Positions 33,762 to 45,175 of a DNA stretch of 64,000 nt are shown one piece after another. The notes beneath the pieces are model-generated. The model was not told where the DNA came from. It saw nothing but the letters and a program-made list of their open reading frames with translations, and ran no database searches. The position numbers were made by a program, and so were the translations under genes. Origin of the DNA: Aotearoamyces nothofagi (lineage: Eukaryota > Ascomycota > Leotiomycetes > Leotiales > Tympanidaceae); contig JADDTR010000036.1 in assembly GCA_015345905.1 (NCBI GenBank), positions 98,076 to 162,075 of the forward strand, in the 5' to 3' direction. How positions within the stretch are numbered: the stretch's first letter is position 1; each line of letters opens with the position of its first letter.

Positions 33762-33861
33762 GCTCCGATGGCGCAATGGTAGCGCGCGAGACTTCTACGT
33801 GCTTTCTAAATCAAAGCATATAGCCATCTCGAGGCTGTGGGTTCGAGTCCCACTCGGAGTG
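33762..33861 (+). tRNA. tRNA-Arg (UCU) with 28-nt intron
   Basis: Acceptor GCTCCGA pairs with TCGGAGT (one G-T), the D stem is GCGC/GCGC, and the anticodon stem CGAGA/TCTCG encloses CTTCTA-A with anticodon TCT at 33794-33796. The intron is 33798-33825, directly after position 37 as in all nuclear tRNA introns. The T arm is GTGGG-TTCGAGT-CCCAC. The A box (TGGCGCAATGGTA) and B box (GGTTCGAGTCC) promoters are intact. The discriminator G is followed by genomic CCA, which is unusual for a eukaryotic tRNA gene and probably chance. Confidence 0.93.
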
Positions 33862-33871
33862 CCAAAGATTC

Positions 33872-33877
33872 TTTTTT
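33872..33877 (+). terminator. RNA polymerase III T-tract
   Basis: Six T residues 10 nt after the tRNA 3' end, a standard Pol III stop; further T runs follow. Confidence 0.8.
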
Positions 33878-35102
33878 GCCTTTTTTGCCTTTTTTTCCTA
33901 TATTTTTTTTTGGCCCGCCTGTTCTTTTTCTGTTCGTTTTGGGGGTCTGGGAGTAGGGTCCCTCTCGCTAAACTACCGAGGACTTAAGAGAGGAGGCCAG
34001 TGGAGGTATATATATCAGACAGCGCCCGGGGACCTAAAGGAACACTGAAACCCAATTTTATATGCACGTTATTTTTTCAATGCAAGAACAGGGCAAATGA
34101 CTTTTAAAGCCAGAGGTACTCGCTAGGCGGGTCTGCCCTAGTTCTCAGGTGCAAAGAGCAGCCGCTGCAGAAAGTGCCCGCGATTCCCGGACAACAAACA
34201 GTGCACTGAGTTCAAGGCGCAACGGTATATTTCTGTCTATGTCAGCTTTATGAAAGCTTGCCATGTATAGCAGGCCTAACTAACAGCTTCGCTTCGGAGA
34301 CTGACGAGTAGGCATCGGACTGTAGATATATTGCACACACGGCTCCAGATTCTGAATCATCCCAAGGTATACAAGCGTAGATAATATACTCTTATAACAT
34401 TGCATCAGATCGATTTCAGCTCCGCCTGCCTTCCATCCGCGCGTGCATTGCTGGCGGCTGGAGGTCGGTATTCTGTCTCGGATAGATACAGTACCGCAAG
34501 TAAGGGTATGGAAGAGCTCCAGAAGGGGAAAGAAAGGAATACCCCATAGAGATAGATATATGCAATATTCAACGACGAACCTCCCGCCATACGCTAAGGC
34601 CATGTAGGCCCCTGATAGGAGCTCCGTCGAGCGAGCGCGAGCAAGCTCTTCCATCCATTGAGAACGAACGGCCGTATTGCTACCGGTATAGAAGAGTCTT
34701 GTCCCGGATTTGTTATCCGCTGTCGTTTGCAGCTTCGTCGCCAGTTACTTCTCGGTGTCGGCATCGCGACGTAAGATTTCACTGTCAAGTCTACAGATAA
34801 ACTAGTGCGAGTAGGCTTACTTGTTATGTCTACAGTGCACAGTAAATCCAGACATTTGTAGCGCACTGTTCGTTCTTGCGTGCAATTCCGAAATATCTTC
34901 ACCAGGCGGGTATTTAACGTGTTTCAGATTCATGATTGCCATGGAATTCTCTCACTAGTTCATAAAGTCTTCTTGGCTTGAAATATGCATGTTTATATAT
35001 TTCATGTTATCTATATACCTGACAGTATTACGGCTGTTTAGATCTCAAACTAATTAATTATGTCTCCATCTTAACCCATTCCATGCTAAGCATTTTGCAC
35101 TC
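33878..35102. other. intergenic, no gene seen
   Basis: Open frames on the minus strand (34280-34902) have no recognisable family or splice structure. Confidence 0.5.
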
Positions 35103-35756
35103 TTACAAGGCAAAAGCCACCAGAACAGCAGCGCCCATAGCACCTACACCAACCTGGAACTGGGCTGCTACACCGGTGAACGTAGCCGTAGTGCTCGATG
35201 CCCGAGTCGAGGTAGTCGACGAAGCATTCGATGAACCATTTGATGAAGTATGCACTGCAGTCGTCGTCGCAGCCTTTGAGCTGCTATCTGCAGTTGAAGT
35301 TTTGGGTGCTTCGGATGTTGTGGATGCTGCGGCGGCTGAAGATTCGGTGCTTGAGGCTGACACTGCATCTGTAGTGGCGGAGCCGGCGCTTGCTGATTCG
35401 ACCTTGCAGATGTCGTTTGTGAGAGCTTGGGTTACTGTGTGGTGTCAGCCGGTATTCGCTAAATCAAATAGGGAAGAAGTGAAAAGATGAAGGATATTTT
35501 CAAGGGACATACAAACGGCATCGGCAGTGGAGCAAGCCTTCAAGATACAAGGAGATGCAGAGGCGAGGATAGCAGCCATGCCGGAGCCACACTGGCATGC
35601 GAAGTCTGTAGCAGAACAGCCAGAGGCTTCGATTCCTGTTAGGAGACAAGTCTGGGCACAGGTTGGGAGAGCAGCTTGGTCTTCAGCGATGTTGCCCGTC
35701 TGCGCGGATACGACAGAAGCCAGGATGGCGACCAAGGTGAGCTTTGAGAATTGCAT
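35103..35756 (-). CDS. CFEM-domain GPI-anchored protein
   Basis: Two minus-strand exons, 35756..35513 and 35434..35103, give 191 aa; the GTATGT donor and ACACAG acceptor join in phase 1. A signal peptide (1-18) is followed by a CFEM domain with exactly eight cysteines (33, 37, 47, 54, 56, 70, 75, 91) and the conserved Asp51 before the CQC pair, which in characterised members is the axial haem-iron ligand. A Ser/Thr-rich stalk and a C-terminal hydrophobic GPI-type signal (FQVGVGAMGAAVLVAFAL) complete the protein. Such surface proteins take part in haem/iron capture or wall structure; which applies here is not visible. Confidence 0.93.
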
Positions 35757-37453
35757 TTTGGTTTTAGGTCTTGATGATTAAGAACGGTGATAGCGACTGT
35801 GTGTCTGTGTACGGAATTGAGACGAAGATGGGTGGAAAGAGAAGTACTTGTGAAAAAGAAGCAGAGGGAGGGACAGGGGCTTATAGCTGTATGGGGAGGT
35901 CATTGTTCGTGCTTAGACTCTGGGTCATCAGCAAGACTGCTGTCTCCAGGTTTCTGTGCCGTTCCCGTCCTGATGGCTGGGTCAAGGGGCCGGTTCAGGG
36001 CATGGTAAGACTAGCCTTGGAAGTGGTTAGACGTCGCTGAGCCGAGGTCTTGTCGCCGTAATTTAGAAGGATGGGTATGCGTAGTATAGACGTCATGTTG
36101 TAGCCCGACATCTGGGCAGCGGGTTCTAATTCCTGCTTCTGATGCAGTGCCGTGTGTCTATGCCATTGCCGGGCCACCTGTCTCCAAAGATGCGTATAGC
36201 TGGCAAAGCCACGCCGACGACGTCTGTCAGCACTCTCCAGCGAGCGCCGAGGCCAGCTGCGCATCCAGCTGCGCATCCAGCTGTGCATCCAGCTGGTTCA
36301 AGTTAGTCTGTGTGGTTATATGCAGTTCCTACATTCCTCGCAAAAATAGAGCAAAATAGAGTTGTGGAGGATCTCCATGCGAGGTGGGTTCGCGGGGTAG
36401 AGATACGCTTATCCGTAAAAATAGAAGCCCGAATCCGGCCAAGCCTTACATCAGTCTCATGCCTCATCCAGCGAATCAGCTTCTGCAATGCGGCCACCGG
36501 TAGCGATGTGCGCATGATTGACTTCCATCTGTCAATGCACCGCGCACATGCCGAGGCCATCTGGCATGTTACTATGCGTTCGGACAGGAACCTTACTCGG
36601 TGCACCACCGCCAATTGTCTACCGTAAGGTATATCCTAGATCGCCGGCCGGGTTGCATCAGCCAAGAGCTCAAGTGCGGGGATGTGGAGAGCTCTCTGGT
36701 AATGCACAATATGTAATAGAGGTGCACGGGAAGGCCGAGCCATCTCGCGGTGCACTTTTGATTCCAGTCTCTGTCGTCGATATCTTTGCGCGACCTTCGT
36801 ATTAAGATAGGCTGTATTGCATTTAGAGTAGCCCATCATTCGAAAAGAGCCTTGGAGTTTGAGCATAGAAATCTAGTCGTACGATCAGTATCCCGAGTTT
36901 CTGACCGCATTATCCAGCCAGCCCAACCCTCGAAGCTAGGGTCATGCAGACGGACTGGTTATTCCAGACGCGAGGAGCTGTCCTTGGAAGTTGGCCTCGA
37001 GCGGCTGGAGTTGCTGGAGTTCCGGACGCACAGAAACTAGGTTTAGAGTTCCTCTAACGACCTCGTATCATGGTTGTCACCCTTGTCTCACAGGCACGAC
37101 AGGCTACCTGGTTACTGGTTCTTGGGATGGATTGAGGCCTTGGCTGCAGGTACAAAGTAGGTCGTTGTCCTGTCTAACAAGGGTGTTGAAAAGCAAAGCT
37201 GCAATGTGGCGATTCATGCACGCCTGATCATCTCATGTCAAACTGCGAGCTGCTGTAAATCACCAAAAATAGCTTGTTAGTTGCTGGTGATATGTCGTAT
37301 TCAATTGCAGCCTATACCTACCTATATGTTCCATCATTCCTTTCGACTTCCTCCTCTCGTTTGAGGAATAGGTCGGGTTTAGTCCATGGAGGGGACGAGC
37401 ATTCGCAAAGATTCTTGTAGAGTCGAGGAAGACGCAACAACAGCCGTACTATA
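35757..37453. other. 1.7-kb intergenic region, no gene seen
   Basis: Includes the CFEM promoter and a 12-bp tandem repeat (36254-36295). Open frames on both strands show no family signal. Confidence 0.5.
36254..36295. repeat. 12-bp CAGCTGCGCATC tandem repeat
   Basis: Three units of CAGCTG(C/T)GCATC plus a partial fourth. Confidence 0.85.
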
Positions 37454-37894
37454 TCAGAATATACCACCTTTGAGATACCCTGAGGTGTCCCGATTTCCGG
37501 TGTAAGCTTGATGCAACAAGTATCGGTTCTGTGCTGTTCGCAACAACTCGCTCGTCATATCCTCAAGCCTAATCTCATCGGCCACTTCTCTAGGCAAGCT
37601 TTTTTCTTTCAACGTTCGAAATATAATGGCCATAAAGTCGCGATCGCAGTCACCCACATGACCAATTGAGCCAGAGTTCCACATCACTGACGGTCTCTTG
37701 CATAGGTCGTTTGCGATAAATTCGGCCTTCGATTGGGCAAGCTCGAGGTCAAGCCAAGATCGCATGTCGGCGAAGAGGAGAGGAAAGGCAAAGGCTTCGA
37801 AGACTTTGCAAACCAGGCGAATGTGTCGAAGATCTGGTTTCCCGATGTATTCAATGATGCGACCGACGAGCTCGGGTGGTAACTTATCCATCGA
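37454..37894 (-). CDS. short F-box-like protein
   Basis: Intronless, 146 aa from the Met at 37894; an in-frame Met six codons upstream is possible, but the F-box normally starts near the N-terminus. Residues 1-45 fit an F-box: MDKLPPELVGRIIEYIG then LRHIRLVCKVFEAFAFPLLF. F-box proteins recruit substrates to SCF ubiquitin ligases through Skp1. Typical fungal members have 300-600 aa; this one stops soon after the domain, so it may be a truncated copy or a decayed member of an expanded family. Confidence 0.7.
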   Translation of the reverse strand, partial: SMDKLPPELVGRIIEYIGKPDLRHIRLVCKVFEAFAFPLLFADMRSWLDLELAQSKAEFIANDLCKRPSVMWNSGSIGHVGDCDRDFMAIIFRTLKEKSLPREVADEIRLEDMTSELLRTAQNRYLLHQAYTGNRDTSGYLKGGIF

Positions 37895-38050
37895 GTAATG
37901 AAGTGGAGTCAAGCTTGAGCGTCAGGTTGAGAACGTTCCATGCGTGGGTATTTAAAAGGATTGTCGTTGTCGCCATTAGGTCTCACCTAAGACCCAGCAA
38001 AAGGCGGCCATTAAGTAAGCATACCAGACCTGAGTTGCTCCCTTCAAAAC

Positions 38051-38776
38051 TCAGCCATTCACAACAGATCCCAACCCTTCGCTGGCAATCTTTTGTTCGT
38101 CCTCCCACCACATGCGGAATGTTTTCAGTCTCTCAGTCCTCTCCTTCGCGAGCTTCTTTCCAGCCTCTGTTTTCATCATTCCCTCCAATCGCTCCAGTTT
38201 ATCTGTGAAATGATCGACCGTCTCGTCCATTCCACGGCCTCTTGATACAGGCGCAGGCGCAGTTGTGTCCCCGGCCTTGTCTGACTTCGGGTGGACGCTG
38301 CCCATGGCGCCCCCAAAGGTGAAGGTCCGCCCAATTCCAACTGCGCCAATCGCATCCAAACGATCCGCATCTTGTACGACTGCAAGTTCAGGATAGGCCG
38401 AGATGATGTCTAAGACCCTGCCAGGATTTTTGATCTCCGACGAATAAGACACACTACTGACGATCGTTTGGATTTTCGAAGCCAGTTCGGCATCCGCGCC
38501 GAATTCGAGAAGGACAATTTGGACGAGAGTGCTTGAATCTTGACCTGGTCTCAAATATTTGCGGTCACCGACATCATGGAGCAGAGCTGCTAAGGTGACA
38601 ACCGTTAGGTCATACTCTACAGCAGGAGACGCAGCAACAATGGTTCGTGAAAGGCCTAATACTCGTAAAATATGGGCGAAATCGTGAGATCCATCGTAGT
38701 GTGCCATATATTGTTTGACGTAAGTCGATACCTTGCCAATGAGCACTTGATTAGAGTCGATATTCGGGCCAGCCAT
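38051..38776 (-). CDS. HD-domain metal-dependent phosphohydrolase
   Basis: Intronless, 241 aa from MAGPNIDSNQ. The HD signature is complete: His in SHDFAHILRV (near residues 31-40), LLHDVGDRKY with the His-Asp pair (near 66-75), and the distal QDADRLDAIGAVGIGRTF (near 137-154). The length and motif spacing match the YpgQ/YedJ-like group of small HD hydrolases, which act on nucleotides or phosphorylated metabolites in the cytosol. An upstream in-frame Met at 38842 would add 22 residues of low-quality sequence and is not used. Confidence 0.9.
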   Translation of the reverse strand: MAGPNIDSNQVLIGKVSTYVKQYMAHYDGSHDFAHILRVLGLSRTIVAASPAVEYDLTVVTLAALLHDVGDRKYLRPGQDSSTLVQIVLLEFGADAELASKIQTIVSSVSYSSEIKNPGRVLDIISAYPELAVVQDADRLDAIGAVGIGRTFTFGGAMGSVHPKSDKAGDTTAPAPVSRGRGMDETVDHFTDKLERLEGMMKTEAGKKLAKERTERLKTFRMWWEDEQKIASEGLGSVVNG

Positions 38777-40018
38777 GTTGAAAGGGAAGCAGTGGTATGG
38801 ATGAATGAGATGGATGAGTGAGAAGGATGGATGGCACCCCATGGGGTTTTTACACGTCAGTGCAGACGTGAAAGCGCCCAGACGCGTTCACATGCTTATC
38901 AGGTACATAGCATAAAGTTTAACGCGCTACAAGGGGTCTTTGCTCACTACAAGTACTCTTATTTTCTCACGAGACAGTTTCCCCACGCACCTTGGATTTT
39001 TTAATCTTATATATCTTACATATACATGTAGCAGTTTCTTCAGTATAACGGTCCGTGGACAGCCGCCAAGATGTTAAAAATGGACATCGGCGACTGTATT
39101 TCAAGCATCGCATCATAGAGAGCGGAATTAATAGATAATATTGCGGTCTCGGATACAATCAACCAACCCGACCTATTTATATCTCGATTATACTAGCCTA
39201 GGTATTTGCCGGTTCCCTAAACGATTGGTGTACGTCTTCTAGGCCACGTGATCTGTATATATATCTGTTGGTCCATATACACCTATAGCTATAGGTAGGT
39301 ATATAGAGTCTACTAGAATCTTCGAGCCCAAGTATAGTAGCGAGTTACTCTATCCCTATAAGTTCTATTATAGTTGTAGGCAATACTATAAGATCTCTCA
39401 GTACCTATAGAAGAAGAAGAATGTCCTATATAAGGTCTATAAGAAGCACAAGATATTTCTTATTTTATAGTAGTTATTTAGAGTATCTCCGATCAGTGCT
39501 CATAACAACAGAGGAGATACAGTCTATTGGCTATGGTTGATATATATATACACCTCCTATGAATCGCCAATTTGTTCCTTATATTGAAGGCACTATAAGG
39601 CACTATAAGGCAGAAATCTAACTTACCCGGCGGGCGTCTACGGCGCCGACAAGTTTACTCATTCAAGATGTCATTGCGCGCAACGGGCAACGCACATATC
39701 AAAGTAGCATGTGAGTCGTGAGACGTGAGTTAAAAAGTGGATTGATTCACTATGCAAACACCAATTCCGGTAAAATACAGAGGTGCAATCCTAGAGCTAG
39801 GATGCTGACGAATATGATCCGAGGTAGGAGGGGTGACTCTATCCTTCGACAACGATTCCCCGCATTTGAAATGCAGGTATAAGTACAATTCAGAGACCAG
39901 TTGTCTTTTTGCTATACACCTTCTCATTCTCTCATCTCACGCTGCCCGAGTATAGCATTTGAAAACAGCCGGTTCCACCAAAACCAGCGGCACGAATTAA
40001 TTGAAGATCACAGGCCGT
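38777..40018. other. divergent intergenic region, AT-rich core
   Basis: Separates the leftward HD gene from the rightward cyclase gene. 39180-39620 is AT-rich with TATAGCTATAG-type palindromes and a duplicated AAGGCACTAT string (about 39587-39610), likely a decayed repeat. No gene seen. Confidence 0.5.
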
Positions 40019-41351
40019 ATGTCGGGTTCTAAGACAGCTACAGCGATCCCTTTTGATCCGGACTCTACGGACTTTCCGTTGAGAAAGGAAGTTGGACTGT
40101 ATCAGGTCCCTGGTGCACCTCCGGGAGCGTAAGTGATTGCTTAGATCAGTTGATATTGAGCTGACTTCTTGACCCAAGTGCTTGGGTCTGGGGTGAAAAT
40201 GACAACGTAAGTCTCTTGGCCTGATGATTCCAATGCAGAATAAGTCTGATCTTAGTTGCTATCGCAGATTGGTCGTCTTAATCTATTGACGCCTTCAAGA
40301 GTCTTGTCAGCAGCAAGCAACGTCCACACAGGAGAGATTATAAACCTAAAGTACTGCCCACCTCTCCCATCGCCGATGATCCCATCTACTAACTATGATC
40401 TCACAGTTTGCCACTCAATGTCCCAGAAGTGCCTGCTTTTCATCGACCGGGCTTTAAGCACATCATCAAACCTCTCGGGTCCGGAGCTGTATTTGATGAC
40501 ACGTGGGAGCTCAATACTCAAAGTGGAACACAATGGGATGGCTTCCGGCATATGGCAAATATGTCCACAGGCCAGTTCTACAATAATACTACAGCAAAAG
40601 ATATAATAGGACCAGATGCGAATCACAAATGCGGTATTCATCATTGGGCTGAGCATGGAATTGCAGGAAGGGCTGTTTTGTTGGATTACAAGGCCTATGC
40701 GGAGAGTCATGGACTAGATTACGGCATGTCTCCTCTACAGGCTGTTTCACTAACATGGTTCTAACAAAAAAAAGATCCTTACGATCACCACGAGATCTCC
40801 TATTCCTCGTTATACGCTTGTGGTCTCAGCCAAAACATTGACATCCGCCCCGCCTCCAAAGGTGGAGATATCCAAATCGGCGACATCCTCCTTGTCCGCA
40901 GCGGTTTCGTCGAAGCCTACTATTCCAAAACACCCGCAGAACGCGCCGCCGGTGCACTTCGGGAGATGCATATTCCTAGTCCGCATGATGGCCAACGCTG
41001 GGCTGGACTAAGCCAAGAGGAAGAGGTCATTGATTGGCTCCACGATTCCTACTTTTCTGCCGTGGCGGGTGACGCGCCTGCTTTTGAAGCTTGGCCGAGT
41101 ATGAGAGACAAATACCTACACGAGTATATCTTGGCTTTATGGGGTATGTGGTTTGATATTCCAGATTGGGTTTGAGATTGTGCTAATGTCTTATGATTGG
41201 CGTAGGCATGCCGCTAGGAGAGATGTTTGACTTGGAGAAGCTTGCGAAAACATGTAGGGAGAAGAACAGATGGACTTTCTTTTTTACCTCGGCACCTGCG
41301 AATTGCCCAGGTGGTGTAGCAAGCCATGCAAATGCCCAGGCTATCTTCTGA
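40019..41351 (+). CDS. cyclase-family (kynurenine formamidase-like) enzyme
   Basis: Six exons, 40019..40128, 40179..40206, 40268..40350, 40407..40723, 40775..41143 and 41206..41351, give 350 aa. This is the fungal branch of the PF04199 cyclase family, metal-dependent hydrolases related to N-formylkynurenine formamidase. Landmarks are WGENDNIGRLNLLT (around 42-55), the metal-site region SGTQWDGFRH near 115-125, GDILLVRSGF, AVAGDAPAFEAWP, HEYILALWGMPLGEMFDLE and CPGGVASHANA at the end. The substrate is not known; aspergilli have several paralogues. Intron 4 must be GC-AG (TACG|GCATGT at 40724): the nearby GT donor leads to a stop, while the GC donor restores the family's conserved YDPY junction. 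The 28-nt exon 2 is confirmed by phase. Confidence 0.9.
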
Positions 41352-42189
41352 TATGCCAGTTTTTTACCTCCAATATGGAAATATGGCTTGTGCCATCTAC
41401 AATGACAGGCTGTCTTCAAGGATCTGGTTCCCATGAACTTCATTTATCTATCCATAATATCTACAAAGTTGTAAAACAATATTCTAGCTCCTTTGAATGG
41501 GGTAGACAAACGTTGTAAAGCACGCTCCTAGCAAAGGGCTATTACCGGTGCCTGAGTCCTGACCCTAGACAGTATTCCCAATCCAACCCGATTCATTCAG
41601 TAAATGTCTTTAGAGGTATAGATAAGCCTCGTATACTAAAACATTGGCGCCCATAAAATCCGATCAGAGTGCCGGAGATATACGTTAACAGGAGCGCATC
41701 AGCAAGATGCTGTCAGACGAGGCTGCACTTGAGTGTTGTGAACACACTCAATCAGATGTCGTCGGCGACGGAATGGGCCGTTGTAGGTAAAGCGTTAACA
41801 AAGGAAACTGAAGTTACTTCTTGTTGTAGGCACTACAAGCTCTAATACTATTGCAGGGGAGATCTTTTTGAGTCCCAGAGAGGTATTGTAATTTTCATTC
41901 TTCTACGACACGGCGTCCCTCTCGATTCTGATACTCTATTCTCTAGTCTGGAAGACTGAAACTTGAACCTTTCTCAGGTGATATATCAGGCAATATGCTC
42001 TCTCTACTACTGTTCCCAGCAGACTGGGGTTCCCTTTGCGTTATAAAATCTACATTTCCACAAACTCCACGGCCTGCCGTATATAACTGCTATAGTTTCG
42101 GGCTGAATATATCCTATCCTATTCACCATACTTCCAAAGGACCACAGGTCCATTCACAGGTTGTGCATTCAATATTAGGTATTATCTCA
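41352..42189. other. convergent intergenic region
   Basis: Between the cyclase and atg5 3' ends. No supported gene. Confidence 0.5.
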
Positions 42190-43065
42190 TCAGTTCAACA
42201 TCACAATACTCAAATGTATCCAGCCATCTGCGTACGCGGCCTCCCGCATTATGTCCTCCAATGGGGCTTTGAAAGGTATGGGTGCGCCATGTAGATGCGG
42301 TTCAGCAAGGATTGCATCGCGTCGGCTTGGGAATAATGAAGGGAGGGTTTGGTTGAGCGCTGAACCGAGTGTCTGAACTTCTCCTGCAAAAATATCAGCA
42401 AGTTCCAGCAAGGCAATGTGTCACCAGCACGTACGGTTCGATGTTCTAGGCGTGACCAATGATTGCACAACCTTAAAAGACCCCACGCCCTCTGACCCGA
42501 CCTGTGAGGGTATATATACTCGTATAGGGATATGCCGTAACGGCGACGCCGGGTTGAGCAGTTTTGAATTTATTGCATTGTAGGTCGTCAGGTCATCTGC
42601 ATTGATCAGCGCCGCGCATTTCGAGAAGACTCGGCAACAAACTATCTTGAACCGCATTCCAAAGCTGGGTCGAGTCTTCCTTCGACATCGACATGATGCC
42701 CTTCGCAGTCCCATTGCGAATGAAATCGGCCTGAACGTTAGCCCAGCTCGCGCTTCAAGACGAGGCCGACATACCTCCTTCACGCTATTCATGAACGTAT
42801 CATGAATGTCGAACAGAGGTCCGTCTCCCAGTGTAAGCCGCCATGGTAGTTCGGGTTGGTATAGGTCGCAGAGCAGTCCGATCGGAAGATTCTTGAGAAG
42901 TATGCCTTCATGCGAGAAGCTCGAGGCGGGGCCGAAGAACAGTGCCAGGCGCGGCAGGAGTAGCGGAAGATAGGACAATCGAGGCGCGTTCACAATATAA
43001 GGAATATTCGAAGACGGATGCGTGATGTGAAGCGGGATCGTAGAGCCCCAAATCTGGGACTGCAT
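42190..43065 (-). CDS. atg5: autophagy protein Atg5
   Basis: Four minus-strand exons, 43065..42775, 42730..42643, 42596..42435 and 42383..42190, give 244 aa. Atg5 is joined to Atg12 and, with Atg16, drives Atg8 lipidation on the phagophore. Recognisable blocks are [12 protein letters not shown] (29-40), PIGLLCDLY (61-69), [19 protein letters not shown] with the Atg12-acceptor lysine Lys96, [32 protein letters not shown] and the terminal [10 protein letters not shown]. All three introns fall so that these conserved blocks stay in frame. The protein is shorter than most fungal Atg5 proteins because the linkers between blocks are reduced, not because a domain is missing. Confidence 0.93.
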
Positions 43066-43514
43066 TGCGAATGGAGGAGGAAGGCTGAAGTTCCGGTCGT
43101 AAGCGAAGCAGTCATTAAGCTATCGCGAGGCTGAAACTTTGCTCATCCCCGCTTCAGCCGCGTTCTCGAATCTCCGAGGATAGAGAGACTTCTCTGCTGG
43201 TACATTACAACATGCTAGATAAGAAACTGTTGATATCAATAGGAGCCTTGAGATAGCATGGTGACTTTGAAATTGTAAATTTGATTTAGAAATTTAGCTT
43301 TATAAGATTCCGAATGAAATAGAATCCGAAAATCTGATAAAGTTTATAATAGGTTTTATTTTGACAGGATAAAAATATAACAGATTAAATATTTTAATCT
43401 AAATAATGACTACAATATACAGAAATGACAAAATAACAGATCCATAGGTTGTAGTATAGTCATAGACATGGTTTACTATCATTTTGACTTGAACACTAAT
43501 AGGACTAGCTTGTC
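43066..43514. other. intergenic, AT-rich
   Basis: 43230-43460 is markedly AT-rich between two leftward genes. No gene seen. Confidence 0.5.
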
Positions 43515-45051
43515 TCAACCAAATGTAATCCTTTGTCTAGTCAAATCTCTAAACACATCGTCGAGGACTTGTCTCTTTCGCTTCACTCCATCATCCTCTT
43601 CATCTCTGCTAGTCTCCTCATCTTCTACATCGGCATTATCGTCATCAACAGTTCTGGGGATCCATGCCCGGATCTGGCCATCTGAATGACCCGAGTAGAT
43701 GCCTTCTGCTGGTCCACGCCATGTGAGCGAAGTAACGCGGTTCCGCACATTCCTTTCACCAGTCCTTGACCGTAGCGTTGCCACAGCTCGTCCAGGCGCC
43801 TTCATACGTTTCAGCAATGTCCCTTCGTGCAGCTCAAACTTCAGGATCTCCTGCTCGTTTGGGTAGAAGAGAATCTCCTTGCCGGGCGGCATGACCGAGG
43901 TGGGCACTGGCAGAAGGGAAAGCGTCGATAGTTGTTCATTTTTCAATGTTGGACCAAAACTTGCCAGCGTGTTGGCTCCAGTAGCCGCGTCCCATACCCT
44001 GACGTGCTCATCCTGACCCGCAGTTATAATATATGCCCCATCTTCTGTCCACGAAAGCCCATTGACAGCACCATTGTGTGCTTTGCCTGATGTCCTTGCT
44101 CTCGCCCCTGAGCCCAATCCATCATGACCGGTAATACCTACTGAGTCTTCCATGTCCAAAACTCCAAGGGTGCCGGAACTCTTTCGTACATCCCATACTC
44201 GGGCTGTACCATCTGTGCCACCACTCGCAAGAATGTACTCATTTGTCGGGCTCCATGCTACAGAGAGGAGGGCACCACGATGACCAGCGAGTGAATGTGC
44301 ACTTGAGCCAGAGCGGAGGTCAACAAGTCTGATGGTAGGATGCTGAGTTGCACATGCAACAAGTAGGTGTTGTGCAATGGGAGATAAGGCATGTGTATAA
44401 ATGATGGAGTCGAGGTCGAAAGAAGCAGATACAGTGAGACTATCAGTGGAATAGAGCTTCAGAGTATGGTCGTAAGACGAGGAAAGAAAAGCGGCGGAAT
44501 CAAAGGGATAGAAGCTCAGATGTGTGATGCCGTATTTGTGCGCTGATGCAGTCCTGATGCAGTGATTGTGGTTAGCATTGTGGATAAAATGCGCTGTCGG
44601 TTGGGCTGCTTCCAGACTTTGGTCTAGAAAGGAGAGCTTACTTAGATACGATCCCGGAAGGCTCCACTACCTGTATTTCAGAGAAAGGCCTGATATTTTC
44701 CAAGTCCCATACTTTTATTGACGAGTCAGCACCTCCTGAAAGGAGCCTATTGCCCAGGTCAGCATGAATGTCCCCGTTATGGAAAATAACCAGTGGCGCC
44801 TACAGCTTCCCTTCAAACCGGTCAACTACCAGAGTATTGACTCCAGCTTGATGTGCCCATATCTCTGGGCTTAGGTCGCTATCTGCTGTCTGCCCAGTGG
44901 AGTCGTCGTCTGGAGCTGAGGCCCTCCGGCCACCATCAAAACGGACTTTTGGGGCATGCTGAATCGCATGGATGAGATATGCCGATTGAGATTTCGCAAA
45001 GGCTTGGGGGCTTAGAGACCCAGTCGAACGATCAAATAGAAGTTGATTCAT
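43515..45051 (-). CDS. WD40 repair protein, CSA/ERCC8-like
   Basis: Three minus-strand exons, 45051..44804, 44746..44642 and 44553..43515, give 463 aa. The N-terminus MNQLLFDRSTGSLSP and the WD repeats (for example GGADSSIKVWD, SSSYDHTLKLY, ASGGTDGTARVWD, TAGQDEHVRVWD) match the Cockayne syndrome A / Rad28 / Ckn1 family. CSA-type proteins are substrate receptors of a CUL4-DDB1 ubiquitin ligase in transcription-coupled repair. Repeats cover most of the length, and the acidic low-complexity stretch at the end (DDDNADVEDEETSRDEEDD) is followed by a basic tail. Splice donors are GTAGGC and GTAAGC. A gene transcribed the other way starts about 125 bp away. Confidence 0.88.
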
Positions 45052-45175
45052 GCATCTAGATCATTGCGATATTGAGCGGAAGATTTCTAGGTTTGATGTT
45101 GGTCAAAGGCCCGCACAGGCCTCAAGACTGAGAGCAAAATGCGCTAAGAGTGTCTGCCATTTAGGTAGCCTCGAC
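45052..45175. promoter_or_regulatory. short bidirectional promoter
   Basis: Only 124 bases separate the start codons of the leftward CSA-like gene (45051) and the rightward gene (45176), so both promoters must share this DNA. The CSA start lies in the palindrome ATGCAT, which also gives an ATG on the plus strand at 45050. Confidence 0.5.
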
